From assembly GCF_010747415.1 (NCBI RefSeq), contig NZ_JAAGNZ010000001.1, positions 1,922,001 to 1,986,000 on the forward strand: DNA of 64,000 nt. The letters are read 5' to 3'. Source of the DNA: Spirosoma agri (GTDB lineage: Bacteria; Bacteroidota; Bacteroidia; Cytophagales; Spirosomataceae). Positions 27,973-36,060 of the stretch are shown piece after piece (position 1 is the stretch's first letter; each line of letters starts with the position of its first letter). Under the pieces are notes generated by a model that did not search any database, was not told the DNA's origin, and saw only the letters and a list, made by a program, of their open reading frames with translations. The position numbers and the translations under genes were made by a program.

Positions 27973-28190
27973 ATGGTTGAATGCTGATAACGAGCGATGA
28001 GTGCGTAACGAACTGGAGATTTTTTCTGTAGACCGCTCAAACCTTATATTGGTAAGAGAGGCCTTGTCGTTCTAGTTATAATCATTAAATTTATGCAATA
28101 AAATCTACTTATAGTTCATAATAATATCAATTGAGTTGTATTGACTAGTGAAGTGCCACTTACATACGAAGAGTAACGAATACGTGTAAG
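27955..28190 (+). repeat. Diverged intergenic repeat, copy 1
   Basis: This AT-rich 311-bp gap after glmS resembles the gap at 28745-28925. Shared blocks in the same order include TCGCGCTT..T.TATGGTTG, AAACCTTAT, CATAAAATT-like text, and ATT.AGTT.TATTG followed by GCCACTTA/GCACTTA. The copies are diverged, with insertions. The repeat carries the terminator at its left end and the promoter of the next small gene at its right end. Confidence 0.5.
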
Positions 28191-28227
28191 ATCAGCGGTT
28201 TTAACAAGTTTCTAAACACTTGACAGG

Positions 28228-28707
28228 ATGAAAAAGCAACTTATCATTTTCGGAATTACGCTGTGTATGGCTTGCCAGCGCGATGCGCCGAGTGTTCAAC
28301 CGGTATCTGCTCCTGATGCTGCCAACGTTATAGCGGGTACGTACACGGCGAATATATCCCGTCTGCCCGATGTAAAATCGTATCCCATCAATGGCAAGAC
28401 GATCACCTTTCAGATAGAACGAATTGCCGCTGACACCGTACGCGTTCGAGTGCAGGCCCCTGCCAACGGCTTCTATTCGCCTGCCCGGGATACCACCTAT
28501 AATAAAGTCTATGTGCTGACAAAATCACAGGGCTATTACTTAACCTTAGAAACAGACCCAACTCAACCGAATAATCAGTTGGGTAGCGAACTCGTTATTG
28601 CCGCTCCTGTACTACCCGCTACCGCCCCCAATTGGGCTTCTTACGTATTTCTGCCGCCGGGCTATAAACTAGGGCGCGTATCCGCTGAGTTCACGAAAAC
28701 CAAGTAG
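28228..28707 (+). CDS. Hypothetical lipoprotein
   Basis: The 159-residue protein starts with a lipoprotein signal (MKKQLIIFGITLCMAC); the lipobox is LCMAC, with Cys16 the lipidated residue. The mature part is a beta-rich domain (VIAGTYTANISRLPDV, KTITFQIERIAADTVRVRVQAP, YYLTLETDPTQ) of unknown family, ending PGYKLGRVSAEFTKTK. It is probably anchored in the inner leaflet of the outer membrane. It stands alone between two similar intergenic stretches. Confidence 0.7.
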   Translation: MKKQLIIFGITLCMACQRDAPSVQPVSAPDAANVIAGTYTANISRLPDVKSYPINGKTITFQIERIAADTVRVRVQAPANGFYSPARDTTYNKVYVLTKSQGYYLTLETDPTQPNNQLGSELVIAAPVLPATAPNWASYVFLPPGYKLGRVSAEFTKTK

Positions 28708-28725
28708 CCCTGATCAGAGATTTCC

Positions 28726-28763
28726 AACAAGCGCGATCGATAGCTGAATCGATCGCGCTTGTT
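28726..28763 (+). terminator. Terminator hairpin after the lipoprotein gene
   Basis: A perfect 16-bp stem (28726-28741 with 28748-28763; AACAAGCGCGATCGAT and its complement) encloses a 6-nt loop, 18 bp past the stop codon. Confidence 0.75.
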
Positions 28764-28925
28764 CTATGGTTGCACTCTGACAACCCGTAGTGTGCCTAAA
28801 CTGCGTATGCGTAGATAAACCTTATTTTTTACGCATAACAACTAAAGTTGTGTCATAAAATTTGATATTAATAGATGCTACTGTCGATTAAGTTATATTG
28901 CTTACCGTAATTGCACTTATACAAC
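28745..28925 (+). repeat. Diverged intergenic repeat, copy 2
   Basis: This is the second copy of the stretch at 27955-28190, now between the lipoprotein and DUF2158 genes. As in copy 1, the terminator arm leads into TATGGTTG, and the right end holds AGTTATATTGC followed by GCACTTATAC close to the next start codon. Confidence 0.5.
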
Positions 28926-28938
28926 AGGAAAATTAGGG

Positions 28939-29145
28939 ATGGAACAAATTTCAATTGGTAGCATCGTTCAACTTAAATCAGGTGGGCCTCAAATGACGGT
29001 TGTGGCATATGGCACGAAGATCGAATTTGGGTCTATACTAGGCAGACACGTGGAAGATAAGGAAAAGGTGAAGTGTCAATGGTTTGATTCAACAGCAACT
29101 TTACAGGATGGTGTCTTTCCTGTCGAGTCATTGAAGCTAGACTAG
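28939..29145 (+). CDS. DUF2158 (YodC-like) small protein
   Basis: The 68-residue protein shows the DUF2158 pattern: ISIGSIVQLKSGGPQMTVVAYG at the start and VKCQWFDSTATLQDGVFPVESLKL at the end. The second stretch is the family's WF...G.F....L motif. It is a compact SH3-like beta barrel by prediction. The middle (KIEFGSILGRHVEDKEK) is longer than in the shortest members. The function is unknown. No partner gene is nearby. Confidence 0.8.
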   Translation: MEQISIGSIVQLKSGGPQMTVVAYGTKIEFGSILGRHVEDKEKVKCQWFDSTATLQDGVFPVESLKLD

Positions 29146-29270
29146 TCGTTCCTGGCTGCTTGGCGTAGGTAGCTGGTGGGGCGACATGAATAGATTTGCT
29201 GGTATGGCTTTTCCTTTGTAGCAATCGACAAATTACTTAATTGATCATAGAAAAGTCGAACAACATAAAG

Positions 29271-29404
29271 GGAGTGGCTGTTGCAAAAGCCAATACCTGC
29301 TAGCGAGGCTGAGTTAGCCAGCTATTTTTAACTCATTGGCAGGTCGGCAACTGACCCGTAAACCTGTTACCTAATTCATTGGGGACTTTGGCAACAGCCA
29401 CACC
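29271..29404. mobile_element. Short element with IS-like inverted ends (134 bp)
   Basis: The ends GGAGTGGCTGTTGCAAAAGC (29271-29290) and, inverted, GGTGTGGCTGTTGCCAAAGT (29385-29404) match at 17 of 20 positions. The pattern GGnGnnGCTG.TGCCAA recalls IS1-type ends. The interior has no ORF, so this is a MITE or an internally deleted IS. I see no clear target-site duplication. Confidence 0.5.
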
Positions 29405-29463
29405 ACTTATACAACGGCAAAAAATTCAAGTGTCAGGCGTGTCGGTTTGCTTCCCTTATCTAA
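29400..29463 (+). pseudogene. Remnant of a transposase zinc-ribbon N terminus
   Basis: Directly after the right inverted end, one frame reads HLYNGKKFKCQACRFASLI and then stops at a TAA (29460-29462). This resembles the zinc-ribbon start of IS1-type InsA transposases (NG...KFKC..C). Only about 20 residues remain and no start codon fits, so it is a fragment. Confidence 0.4.
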
Positions 29464-29472
29464 AGCGCTTAA

Positions 29473-29930
29473 GTGGCTACTATGGTTAATATACTGCTGA
29501 GCAGTATAGCTATCTTTGATTACATGGTAAGCGAAGCTGCAAGTATTCGATCCGGAGAATCAAACGCAATAGAAAATGATACCTTATCACATGAGTTTGC
29601 AAAAAGAGCGCTTACCATAGGCGGCATAATCGCGAAACCTGAAAAGTATCACAATCAGCATGTGTGGGTAAAAGGGTACATGAATCTCAAATTCGAAGGT
29701 GACGCTATTTATTGGCGCCAGATAGACTATCGAAATGGTAAGTATAGGAATGCTTGTTAGGTAGCGTTTTCTGACTCACTACTACAAGCAAAAGAGTAAC
29801 CGATTATAGCAAGCATTACGTTGTGCTTAATGGTATTTTCGATGCGACTTGAGGTAGTCATGGAAGATTAAATTCTGGTGCAATAACTAAAATCATTAGC
29901 TTGAACAGTTTACAAAAGAATGTCAAATAA
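29473..29930 (+). pseudogene. Frameshifted hypothetical gene
   Basis: The first part (29473-29760, 95 residues) has the core AKPEKYHNQHVWVKGYMNLKFEGDAIYWRQIDY. This recalls an uncharacterised family in which such a segment is followed by a second half ending near YV.I.GTF....GH. Here the frame breaks after RNAC. The expected second half reappears in another frame from 29793 (DYSKHYVVLNGIFDAT), is interrupted by TGA at 29850-29852, continues GSHGRLNSGAITKIISLN, and stops at 29930. It is one old gene with a frameshift and a nonsense codon. It sits next to the IS remnant. Confidence 0.6.
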
Positions 29931-30299
29931 TTTAATTAGTGCGAGTTTTGCTACTAGACAAACTTATGCATCTCTCTTACTTCAATTGAGTAATGTGAAG
30001 GTTAGCTATGCAAAAGAGCTGAAAAAAGCACAGTATTTGACTGTTCGTTGAAGCAGCTAAGCATTGTACTTTTCGAATAGCTGGTCCATACTTACACTGT
30101 TAACGTACGCGGAATTGTTCGGATAGGGCGTATTGGCATACTGTTACAGACACGCATTTGCCGTAATCCTGAATTTACAAAAGCACGATGAGGCTTATCT
30201 TCACCGCGCTTTGTTTCTTTGTGCTTCTGACGGCTTTCAATTATCAGCCGTGTCAACACAGATTGTAAAATCAAACCTCCGTTTATGTTAATCACCACG
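29931..30299. other. Intergenic, no gene seen
   Basis: These 369 bp contain short AT-rich stretches and no ORF with coding character on either strand, no hairpin and no recognisable repeat. The minus-strand frame at 30092-30382 overlaps the DUF2911 start and is not convincing. The promoter of the DUF2911 gene should be in the last 100 bp, but I could not place it. Confidence 0.5.
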
Positions 30300-30875
30300 A
30301 TGAAGACCGTTACGCTCCTTTTTGGGCTGCTCTGTTTAACGCTTACGGCGACTACGGCCCAGCCGTTCAGAGGGCTCGACAAGTCGCCGATGGATATGGC
30401 CTATTATCCGGACGACTACGCGCATGATCGCAAATTTGCCCCTGCCAAGATCGGTGGCGACAAGGCTATGGTTCGGGTGACGTACACACGTCCGGCCAAA
30501 AACGACCGCGACGTATTCGGCAAATTGGTGCCCTACGGCAAGGTTTGGCGGATGGGTGCGAATGAAGCGCCCGAGATTAAATTTTATCAGAACGTTACGA
30601 TTGGTGGCAAAAAAATACCCGCCGGAAACTACGCACTGCTGGCGATTCCCAACGAAAAGGAGTGGACGATCATCTTCAGTTCCGACCTCGACCAGTGGGG
30701 AGCCTATAGCTACAACGAAGCCCTGGACGTAGCTCGCGTTAATGTGCCTGTACAGAAAGCAGACAACGTGATCGAAAATTTTTCGATTCAGTTTGTTAAG
30801 AAAGACCCGAAGAACGCTACGATGAACATCGGCTGGGATACGACGATCGTAGCTGTTCCGATCTCGATGCAGTAG
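30300..30875 (+). CDS. DUF2911 family secreted protein
   Basis: The 191-residue protein has a signal peptide (MKTVTLLFGLLCLTLTATTAQ) and the DUF2911 domain. The diagnostic stretch MVRVTYTRPAKNDRDVFGKLVPYGKVWRMGANEAPEI is complete, as are GKKIPAGNYALLAIPNEKEWTIIFS and QWGAYSYNEALDVARV. The family is common in Bacteroidota, periplasmic and of unknown function. The start at 30300 is preferred to an ATG five codons upstream because it opens the signal peptide with Met-Lys. A strong hairpin separates it from the convergent DUF3179 gene. Confidence 0.87.
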   Translation: MKTVTLLFGLLCLTLTATTAQPFRGLDKSPMDMAYYPDDYAHDRKFAPAKIGGDKAMVRVTYTRPAKNDRDVFGKLVPYGKVWRMGANEAPEIKFYQNVTIGGKKIPAGNYALLAIPNEKEWTIIFSSDLDQWGAYSYNEALDVARVNVPVQKADNVIENFSIQFVKKDPKNATMNIGWDTTIVAVPISMQ

Positions 30876-30925
30876 GTGGAAAACGAACGGTGTCCCAGTG
30901 TTCATATCAATCGCTTAATTGAACT

Positions 30926-31000
30926 ATCGCCCGGAATCGTGTGGCCCAATTTCAATCCTGACCGGAGATTGGAACATAGCGAAACACGATTCCGGGCGAT
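30926..31000. terminator. Nested hairpin between convergent genes
   Basis: A perfect 17-bp outer stem (30926-30942 with 30984-31000; ATCGCCCGGAATCGTGT) encloses a smaller stem CCAAT/ATTGG (30946-30950 with 30968-30972). It ends 8 bp before the stop codon of the minus-strand DUF3179 gene. Confidence 0.7.
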
Positions 31001-31007
31001 CGGTTTG

Positions 31008-32237
31008 TTAAGGCTTGTTGAACCGCTTTGTGTCGAGATGGAAACTACGCCACGAATGCCAAAATTCCTGATACGCCCGGCGCATCGGTGCGAGCCGTTT
31101 ACCCGCTAATGGTCCGGCTGTGCAATGCCCGCGCCATGTCCAGACGGAGTGCGTTTCTTCGTCCATGAGTTGACGGTTGGCGTAGCGGAACGTGAGTACC
31201 TGCGTACCTACGCGCCGATTCCATGCGCCGAATGATGCACTGTCGGGAGCCATCGTCAACACTAGCGGTTCGCCCCCGACAACATCATTAAGCACCCGCT
31301 TTTTTTGTAGCTCATTCCAGTCATAAGCCGTGGTGAATCCAGCCTGCTCCACCCCGATAATCCACGATTTGGGTTGCCACGAAGCCGAATCGCGCCGGGT
31401 AAGTTTGCCTTTCGACAGCCCGCGGTCATAGCTTTTCATACGCTCAAATTCGTCGGCGAAAGCGGGATCCGCCTGTAACACACGCGTGTTAGGATGTTCG
31501 GCAGCCCATTCGCCAAGAGTCATCTGCCGGGCGGGTAGATCCAGAATGGCCTGACCACGTAGTGGACCCACCACGGCCTCACCAGTGGCCTGCCGCCACC
31601 ACGTACCCGTCCGTTTGTCTTCGAACATGGCGTTAAAGTGGTCCATGCCCACCAGCCGAAACTCATCGGCCTGACCCCGTACCAGCGGGCTAAAGACCCG
31701 ACCAGTCCGGCAAACGGTGCAGTAGGTGACCATGATGGGCTGACTGCCTACCGTATCGCGTACCTGATGGTGATAGCCAATCAGTTGTAGCGGATAAGCC
31801 GTAGCTTGCCCAACCGACTCAAAACCAATCACGAGTTTGTCGAGCGGAATTTTGTTCTCACTCATCGGTACCACCCGTTTGTGGATGGGCTGTTTAAACA
31901 ACTGGTCGGCCATCATTTCCTGATTTACCATGTACAGCACCACGCTGTAGAGAAGGAGCAACCCACCCGCAACGTAGCGATACCATTTCCGGACAGGTTT
32001 GACCAGGAGCCGAAACGCCGGGTAGAATAGGAAAAGAAGTCCGACCAACCGTAACCAGCCGATGTTGGTATGGAGCCAGTACGCGAGTTCAACGCGACCG
32101 AGCGACGCCTGACTCGGGTCATCGGCGTCGAGCCCAAGCTGGCTGCCCGGAAATGGCATGATGAAATACACGCTCAGTAATTCCAGGGCAATGAGCAGAA
32201 CTATCGAAATTAAAAAATAGAGAAGAAAACGGTTCAT
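31008..32237 (-). CDS. DUF3179 domain membrane-anchored protein
   Basis: The 409-residue protein has three N-terminal membrane helices (about residues 4-26, 60-80 and 90-108) followed by a large external DUF3179 domain. Family hallmarks are the PIMVTYCTVCRTGRVFSP motif, with a Cys-x-x-Cys pair, then FRLVGMDHFNAMFEDKRTGTWWRQATGEAVVG. The pair could bind metal or form a disulfide. The ATG at 32237 is used, as it begins the first helix; an ATG 16 codons upstream is possible. The function is unknown. Confidence 0.83.
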   Translation of the reverse strand: MNRFLLYFLISIVLLIALELLSVYFIMPFPGSQLGLDADDPSQASLGRVELAYWLHTNIGWLRLVGLLFLFYPAFRLLVKPVRKWYRYVAGGLLLLYSVVLYMVNQEMMADQLFKQPIHKRVVPMSENKIPLDKLVIGFESVGQATAYPLQLIGYHHQVRDTVGSQPIMVTYCTVCRTGRVFSPLVRGQADEFRLVGMDHFNAMFEDKRTGTWWRQATGEAVVGPLRGQAILDLPARQMTLGEWAAEHPNTRVLQADPAFADEFERMKSYDRGLSKGKLTRRDSASWQPKSWIIGVEQAGFTTAYDWNELQKKRVLNDVVGGEPLVLTMAPDSASFGAWNRRVGTQVLTFRYANRQLMDEETHSVWTWRGHCTAGPLAGKRLAPMRRAYQEFWHSWRSFHLDTKRFNKP

Positions 32238-32432
32238 TGAAAAGACGATCAGGTAATCAATAAAGCAGGCGGTATTCTGGAACAACAGGGCTGTGTTTCA
32301 ATCAGACCTAATGGCTGATTAACACGTCCCCACCGGCTTTGTCCATTCAGCCGAATGAACAGAAGTGCACAGCCAATGGTATAGCAAACGTATACCACAG
32401 ACTGATTGGCAAGGGTCAATAAACAAGAAGGT

Positions 32433-32981
32433 CTAAGCGCGATGAGATTCGGGCGGGGGCGAGTAAATGGGTAAGGGCCGTGAGGAAAAAATGAACACGG
32501 GGGCGGGGAGGTGCACCGCGTCGCGCCAGCCGAATCGGAACGAATGAAGAACGAGCTGGGGCGTAAGCGAATACTCTTTGAGCAATAACTTCAGCAACTG
32601 GCTGGCCTTGCGGTTGGCTGTGTCGGAATTGGTAAGGTGATCGTGTAAAAAGGTTAACAAGTCACTTGTCCAGAACGAGCGATCGTTGGTTTCCAGACCA
32701 GCAATCAGGAGGGTGTCATGCTGCATATGCAGGCTAACGACATCGTAATAGTGGCCCCGGTAGCCAAACCCACCCGTCGTGGCCTCAACCAGCTCGGTCG
32801 CCTTCGTTTTATCGTTGATGGGAATCTGAAACTCAACCAGACTATCAACGGACCGATAGACGATCAGGTGTTTCGACAGGTCATGCTGCTCCTGCCACTG
32901 CGTGCTGACAAATACGAGTACGTACCCCAGCGAGTGGTAAACCAGAAGCAGCAATAGTCCAAGACCGACGATACGTCTCAC
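32433..32981 (-). CDS. Hypothetical membrane-anchored protein with Pro-rich tail
   Basis: The 182-residue protein has one N-terminal hydrophobic helix (RIVGLGLLLLLVYHSLGYVLVFV) and an otherwise soluble body. The tail reads RPLPIYSPPPESHRA. In my experience such proteins with a YSPPPE-like C terminus often sit just before TonB-dependent receptor genes in Bacteroidota; here none adjoins it. His residues occur in GYRGHYYDVVSLHMQHD and FLHDHL, so a metal-related role is possible but unproven. The 195-bp gap downstream makes it a separate unit from DUF3179. Confidence 0.65.
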   Translation of the reverse strand: MRRIVGLGLLLLLVYHSLGYVLVFVSTQWQEQHDLSKHLIVYRSVDSLVEFQIPINDKTKATELVEATTGGFGYRGHYYDVVSLHMQHDTLLIAGLETNDRSFWTSDLLTFLHDHLTNSDTANRKASQLLKLLLKEYSLTPQLVLHSFRFGWRDAVHLPAPVFIFSSRPLPIYSPPPESHRA

Positions 32982-33093
32982 GGTTGTTCAATGAGATAAT
33001 ACGACAAATGTACCTGTTTTCCCGACGAATCGTAGCCGGCACTAGGGCGTATCGGGGGTGGCAGCCACAATACTGGTTAGCCGTTGTGTAACA

Positions 33094-33546
33094 TCAACCC
33101 TTGACCCGTTTGTAGGTTTCGATGATGACCCGATCGATACCAAGCTTCTCCAGTTTTTCAACGCCTTTTTGCGTCAGCGTATCGTTGGCGATTTTAACCA
33201 CAAACTCAAATTTGTGATTTTCCCAGTCTTTATCGCTGTAATAATCCAGATGCTCGGTGTAGACGCTATCCGCCAAGGTGTAGGTCCCGCCACCGGCCGA
33301 AAACTCCGCTTTAGACGAGTCTTTGTCTTTGCCTACTGCGTGATTCAGGAAAGCGAAATGCGTTGGACTAATGATCTTGATCATTTTATGCGTCGAGTCA
33401 AACGTAGAAAAACTTGTGTCCTTCTCGGTCGTCGTCGCCGAAATCAATTCCCAGGTTCCGGTAATTGGAGCAGCTGTTTCTTTTTTAGCGCAACTACTCA
33501 ACGCGAAAACGGCCACCGCAACACGTACTACATTCTTGACCTTCAT
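33094..33546 (-). CDS. Lipocalin-like hypothetical lipoprotein
   Basis: The 150-residue protein has a lipoprotein signal (MKVKNVVRVAVAVFALSSCAKK; lipidated Cys19). It then shows the opening of a lipocalin-like fold (ITGTWELISATTTEKDTSF) with later strands GGGTYTLADSVYTEHLDYYSD and NDTLTQKGVEKLEKLG. The pattern resembles DUF4488-type domains of Bacteroidota lipoproteins. Its ligand is unknown. It stands alone. Confidence 0.72.
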   Translation of the reverse strand: MKVKNVVRVAVAVFALSSCAKKETAAPITGTWELISATTTEKDTSFSTFDSTHKMIKIISPTHFAFLNHAVGKDKDSSKAEFSAGGGTYTLADSVYTEHLDYYSDKDWENHKFEFVVKIANDTLTQKGVEKLEKLGIDRVIIETYKRVKG

Positions 33547-33788
33547 ATTTTTATTGCCTTCTCAGGCGTAGTGAATGGGACTGATTGAATGCATGGTTGA
33601 CAAGCTAATCTTGCCGGTAACTATAAAAGCACAGTTCGCTGGCTTCGTACTGTAAGACTTGGTTAGCTGGTCAGGATCGTTAGCCCGCTAAGCGATAGCC
33701 GTCTGGACAACTAAACCGAAAAAGCGTATACGATTACCGGCTTCTTGTTTGTTTTGTGAGTTGAAGCACAGGCTGAATGGACATGCCG

Positions 33789-36002
33789 CTATTGACCGGG
33801 GTGGTATGTCTTTTCCACATGCTTCTGCACATCTTCGGGATAGAACAGCACGTCTTTGAAGTTACCTTCGCAATAGAGCGGAGCCTGATCAGTAAAGTGC
33901 TTGGCACCGGGCCGACTGCTTTGGCCACCCGTCACGACGGAGCGGGCTTTTACGCGTTTGCCAAATTCAACGACGGCCACAAAACTGTTGCCCACGCTGC
34001 CATATCGTTTTTTTGTGCCGGGATAGGTCTTGGCCGCAAAAGCCGCCAGCGAACCCCAGGCCGATGAGGTAAAGGCAACCGGAAGGCTCGGCTTCTGATC
34101 GTCGTACGTTTCCTGGATGTTGCCGGTCAGACGCTGGTAGCGGTTTATGTCGCCCCAGGGTGTTTTCCAGGTGCCAAAATCGCGGGTCAGATCGGTAAGT
34201 ACCTCAGCCAATGCCGTCACTTTTTCCTGTGGCGTAGTCGAACTGATCGTAAATGCCGTCAGGCTTAGATTGTCGAATCGCTGGTCGCCAGCCGCGCGGC
34301 TACGGGCCAGTTTCTGAATTTTTTCGCCCCAAAAGATTGCTAGTGTCTGGCCGATCGACGTAACGCCGTACGATTTATTCCAGCTTTTTAGAATCTGGAT
34401 GGCTTCGGGTAAACCGTTTTTCTGGTTCGCTGAGTCGCCGGAAACCGTTTGGTAAGCATTCAGCAGGGCGGGCAGCAGTTCGTCGAAGGCCACCAGATGG
34501 GGGTCGTTGGCGGCCGCAATCAGCGTGTCGAGCGTAAAAAATGACCTGCGGCTCAGCACCCGAACGGCATTGATACCCCGGTAGTTTTCGGCGTCGGGAG
34601 CCATGTAGGCCGGATATTTGCCTTTCTCGGGACTGCTGTTGCCCGATACAGTAAACGGCGTCGCGTTGCAGTTCTGAATCCAGCCGCTGGCCGGGTTGCG
34701 CACCTGAACGATCTCATCGACCGAATGCAAACCTTTCCAGTCGGTTTCCGGATTGCTGCCATCGACGGGCTGGCTCCAGTCAAATTTGGGGTCGCGCTTT
34801 GGCATGAAATTGCCGTGCCAGTAGGCAATGGTTCCGTTACGGTCGGCAAAGATCGTATTATTCGACGCATTGCCATTGAGTTTCATGACTTCCTTAAAAC
34901 TCGCGTAACCCGTTGCTTTGGTGCGCAGGTACGACTGTTCGAGCGCGTTCAGGGGCGTATTCATCATGTCTACCGCAATCCATTTGCCGTCTTTCTCGCC
35001 CGCAATAGGACCATGTTCGGTAAAATACATCGTAAAGTTCTTGTACTGAACACCCGTTCCCGATTTGTAGGGCAGTCGTACGGTCTGCGTTCGAACCGGT
35101 TTGAGCGCACTGCCATGTTTGTAGAAAAGAGCGTTATTCTTCTTCTCGATGGTTTCCAGGTACTCGTCCATCGAATCGGCATAACTCGTCGTATGCATCC
35201 AGCCGCAGTTCTCGTTGAATCCCTGGTAAATGAAAAACTGCCCCCACGTAACCGCGCCGTAAGCGTTCAGGCCACTCTGGCTAACCATGTGAACCTCCGA
35301 CCGGAAATAGAATGAGGTATGCGGGTTGATCAGGAGCAGCGCATTTTTCGTCGCACTTTTAGATGGGGCAATTGCAAACCCATTCGAGCCGACAGACTCA
35401 CGCTCGTAGTGATCGACGTTGTGCAGCCAGGAGGTCGATTTACGCTGTTCGTAAAACGCCTTGATTCGTTCGGTGGGTACCACGCTAATGTTGCCTCCGA
35501 TACTGCCTTCACTAAACATAAGCGGCATCCAGGGTTGGAATCGTTTTAACAATCTGGGCTTAACAGTGGGGTGCGTGTAGAGGTAATAATTGGTGCCGCT
35601 GGCAAACGCATCGAGTAAACTTTTCATCCAGGCCGGGCTTTTCTTGTAGATGGCGATTGCCTGGGTACTATCCATGAAAAGCCTTGCCCGCAGATCGTGG
35701 TAAAGCGCCGATTCACCCTCAATTTCCGCCAGCCTCCCGATCGACGTGATGTAATTTTCCTCGACCCGATCAAAATCGTCTTCGCACTGGGTATAGAGCA
35801 GGCCAAAAACCACATCGGCATCGGTTTTTCCGTAGATGTGCGGAACGCCCCACGTGTCGCGGGTTATGGTAACTTGTTTGGCCTGCTGCTGCCAGCGCGC
35901 AATCTCTGCCTGGCTAAACGATTGGCCTTGGACTGAGATGGAAACGAAGCTAAACAGAGCTAGGAAGAGGAACAGAAACGGCTGAAAAGTAACGCGATTC
36001 AT
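33789..36002 (-). CDS. Penicillin acylase family protein (peptidase S45)
   Basis: The 737-residue exported Ntn-hydrolase precursor has a signal peptide (residues 1-26, ending SVQG), the alpha-subunit motif DTWGVPHIYGKTDADVVFGLLYTQCEDDF and a beta-subunit starting at Ser206 (VG-SNGFAIAP), the predicted nucleophile after self-cleavage. NENCGWMHTTS lies downstream in the beta chain. The family cleaves amides such as penicillins or acyl-homoserine lactones; the substrate is not predictable here. The ATG at 36002 is chosen because the 41-codon extension upstream lacks a signal-like start. The amidase gene lies 58 bp upstream on the same strand. Confidence 0.88.
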   Translation of the reverse strand: MNRVTFQPFLFLFLALFSFVSISVQGQSFSQAEIARWQQQAKQVTITRDTWGVPHIYGKTDADVVFGLLYTQCEDDFDRVEENYITSIGRLAEIEGESALYHDLRARLFMDSTQAIAIYKKSPAWMKSLLDAFASGTNYYLYTHPTVKPRLLKRFQPWMPLMFSEGSIGGNISVVPTERIKAFYEQRKSTSWLHNVDHYERESVGSNGFAIAPSKSATKNALLLINPHTSFYFRSEVHMVSQSGLNAYGAVTWGQFFIYQGFNENCGWMHTTSYADSMDEYLETIEKKNNALFYKHGSALKPVRTQTVRLPYKSGTGVQYKNFTMYFTEHGPIAGEKDGKWIAVDMMNTPLNALEQSYLRTKATGYASFKEVMKLNGNASNNTIFADRNGTIAYWHGNFMPKRDPKFDWSQPVDGSNPETDWKGLHSVDEIVQVRNPASGWIQNCNATPFTVSGNSSPEKGKYPAYMAPDAENYRGINAVRVLSRRSFFTLDTLIAAANDPHLVAFDELLPALLNAYQTVSGDSANQKNGLPEAIQILKSWNKSYGVTSIGQTLAIFWGEKIQKLARSRAAGDQRFDNLSLTAFTISSTTPQEKVTALAEVLTDLTRDFGTWKTPWGDINRYQRLTGNIQETYDDQKPSLPVAFTSSAWGSLAAFAAKTYPGTKKRYGSVGNSFVAVVEFGKRVKARSVVTGGQSSRPGAKHFTDQAPLYCEGNFKDVLFYPEDVQKHVEKTYHPGQ

Positions 36003-36060
36003 CAACGAAAAGGTAGTAAAATGGGAACAGGTGACTAAGTACGGTATTTTCGTGTTGGGT

